Part shown: in pieces, positions 26,955 through 27,573 of the stretch
Numbering within the stretch: position 1 is the first letter of the stretch
How the letters are laid out: each line of letters starts with the position of its first letter
NCBI GenBank assembly: GCA_003387805.1
Contig: QGSR01000003.1
Coordinates: 1-27,573 of the forward strand
Direction of reading: 5' to 3'
DNA length: 27,573 nt
Source: Bacillota bacterium
Lineage (GTDB): Bacteria; Bacillota; Limnochordia; Limnochordales; ZCTH02-B6
Position numbers and translations under genes: made by a program
The notes under the pieces: model-generated
Database searches by the model: none
Seen by the model: only the letters and a program-made list of their open reading frames with translations
What the model was told of the DNA's origin: nothing

Positions 26955-27509
26955 ATGAGCTCTGACCTCGATGCTCACCAGCCCGAGGCGAAACAGCGGG
27001 CCAGCCGGCTGTTAGCCGAAGGGGAGCGTCTGCTGGACACGGGCCGTTTCGAAGAGGCCAAGGAGCTGCTGCTGGAGTGCGTGCGGCTGGAGCCCGCCTC
27101 GGCCGTCTTCCACAACAAGCTGGGCGTTTGCTACGCGCGGCTGGGGATGCGGGAGGACGCGCGCGCGGCTTTTCAGCAGGCGCTGTCCCTCGACCCGACC
27201 TACGCGCCGGCCCACACCAACATGGGCAGCCTGCACCTGGAGGCCGGGCGGCTGGACGACGCGATGGCCGCCTATTTGCAGGCGCTGCGGCACGATCCGG
27301 ACTACTACATTGCCCACCACAACCTGGGCGTCTTGTACCGGCGCCAGGGAAAGATCAGCGAGGCCGTCAGCCACTGGAAGCGGGCCAACCGGCTGGAGAA
27401 GCTGCACATGCGGGACCAGGTGCGCCGCGGGCGGGCCGGCGCGCCGTCGTACGCGACGTGGATTTGGATCGCGCTGGCAGCCGTCGTCGTCTTCTTGCTG
27501 TTGCGCTGA
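26955..27509 (+). CDS. Tail-anchored TPR protein
   Basis: 184 residues. Four tetratricopeptide repeats span about 17-48, 51-82, 85-116 and 119-148, with clear W/LG-Y-A-F-A-P patterning (FHNKLGVCYARLG, AHTNMGSLHLEAG, AHHNLGVLYRRQG). A basic segment (RRGRAG) is followed by one membrane helix at 168-183 reaching the C-terminus, so the repeats should face the cytoplasm. It is probably a scaffold for protein contacts; no specific partner is indicated. ATG 26955 has AGGGGG eight bases upstream. It stands alone, after the Noc-type sites. Confidence 0.88.
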   Translation: MSSDLDAHQPEAKQRASRLLAEGERLLDTGRFEEAKELLLECVRLEPASAVFHNKLGVCYARLGMREDARAAFQQALSLDPTYAPAHTNMGSLHLEAGRLDDAMAAYLQALRHDPDYYIAHHNLGVLYRRQGKISEAVSHWKRANRLEKLHMRDQVRRGRAGAPSYATWIWIALAAVVVFLLLR

Positions 27510-27552
27510 AGGCCGCGGGGGCGGCGCGGTTTCCTTTTCCTCCGCCCTTGGG

Positions 27553-27558
27553 TATAAT
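27553..27558 (+). promoter_or_regulatory. Perfect -10 hexamer at the window end
   Basis: TATAAT lies 44 bases past the TPR gene. No convincing -35 is visible at the proper distance. It probably serves a gene beyond the right edge. Confidence 0.4.
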
Positions 27559-27573
27559 TTCCGTTGGGTAACA

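Overview
The window is the replication-origin region of a high-G+C Bacillota (Firmicutes) chromosome, probably from a spore-former. The gene order dnaA-dnaN-recF-gyrB-gyrA on the minus strand, facing rpmH-rnpA-yidD-yidC-jag-rsmG-noc-parA-parB on the plus strand, is the classical Firmicute oriC layout. noc, two ylbF/yqhV-type small proteins, a YyaC-type spore protein and CtaM-type DUF420 also point to Bacillota. The G+C-rich third positions and the many GTG/TTG starts resemble the high-GC deep lineages (Symbiobacterium, Thermaerobacter, Limnochordia), but I cannot name the taxon from sequence alone.

Layout. 1-1590: 5' end of a TrpB2-type tryptophan synthase beta gene (minus), a YqhV-type membrane protein, a YlbF-family protein, a 16-bp tandem repeat, and a small unknown ORF. 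1726-6020 (plus): an HD-GYP protein, glutamate dehydrogenase, DUF420/CtaM-like, DUF421/YetF-like and DUF4363. 6056-7412 (minus): a two-domain sulfurtransferase and a four-helix membrane protein with cytochrome-b-like paired histidines. 7567-7722 (minus): tRNA-Ile and tRNA-Ala with their own promoter and terminator. 7801-17295 (minus): gyrA, gyrB, recF, dnaN, dnaA. 17296-17814: oriC with DnaA boxes and two families of repeats. 17815-23492 (plus): rpmH, rnpA, yidD, yidC, jag, rsmG, noc, parA, parB, with a perfect parS palindrome at the very 3' end of parB. 23507-26114 (plus): a YcgR-N/FlhG fusion ATPase, a membrane-anchored M23 peptidase, and a bactofilin. 26092-26724 (minus): yyaC. 26955-27509 (plus): a tail-anchored TPR protein.

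How the genes work together. The two transcription directions diverge from oriC, so almost every gene is co-oriented with its replication fork. Initiation (DnaA), the clamp (DnaN), repair (RecF) and supercoiling (GyrAB) lie on one arm. The other arm carries membrane-protein and RNA processing genes (L34, RnpA, YidD/YidC, Jag), then chromosome segregation and nucleoid occlusion (ParA/ParB/parS, Noc and two near-perfect Noc-box candidates), then a possible cell-shape or polarity group (FlhG-like ATPase, M23 peptidase, bactofilin).

Main points of interest: (1) GyrB carries a 335-residue Ser1/Thr+1 intein directly before the catalytic DADVDG of the TOPRIM domain, and its homing endonuclease looks eroded; (2) an FlhG/MinD-like ATPase has a YcgR-N domain between a DQAxxL-like N-terminal helix and the P-loop; (3) candidate Noc-binding sites at 13361 and 26881; (4) a repeated CTGGGCTTT element in oriC; (5) a tRNA-Ile/tRNA-Ala pair after gyrA, where many Firmicutes have a whole rRNA operon; (6) mnmE and mnmG are absent between jag and rsmG.
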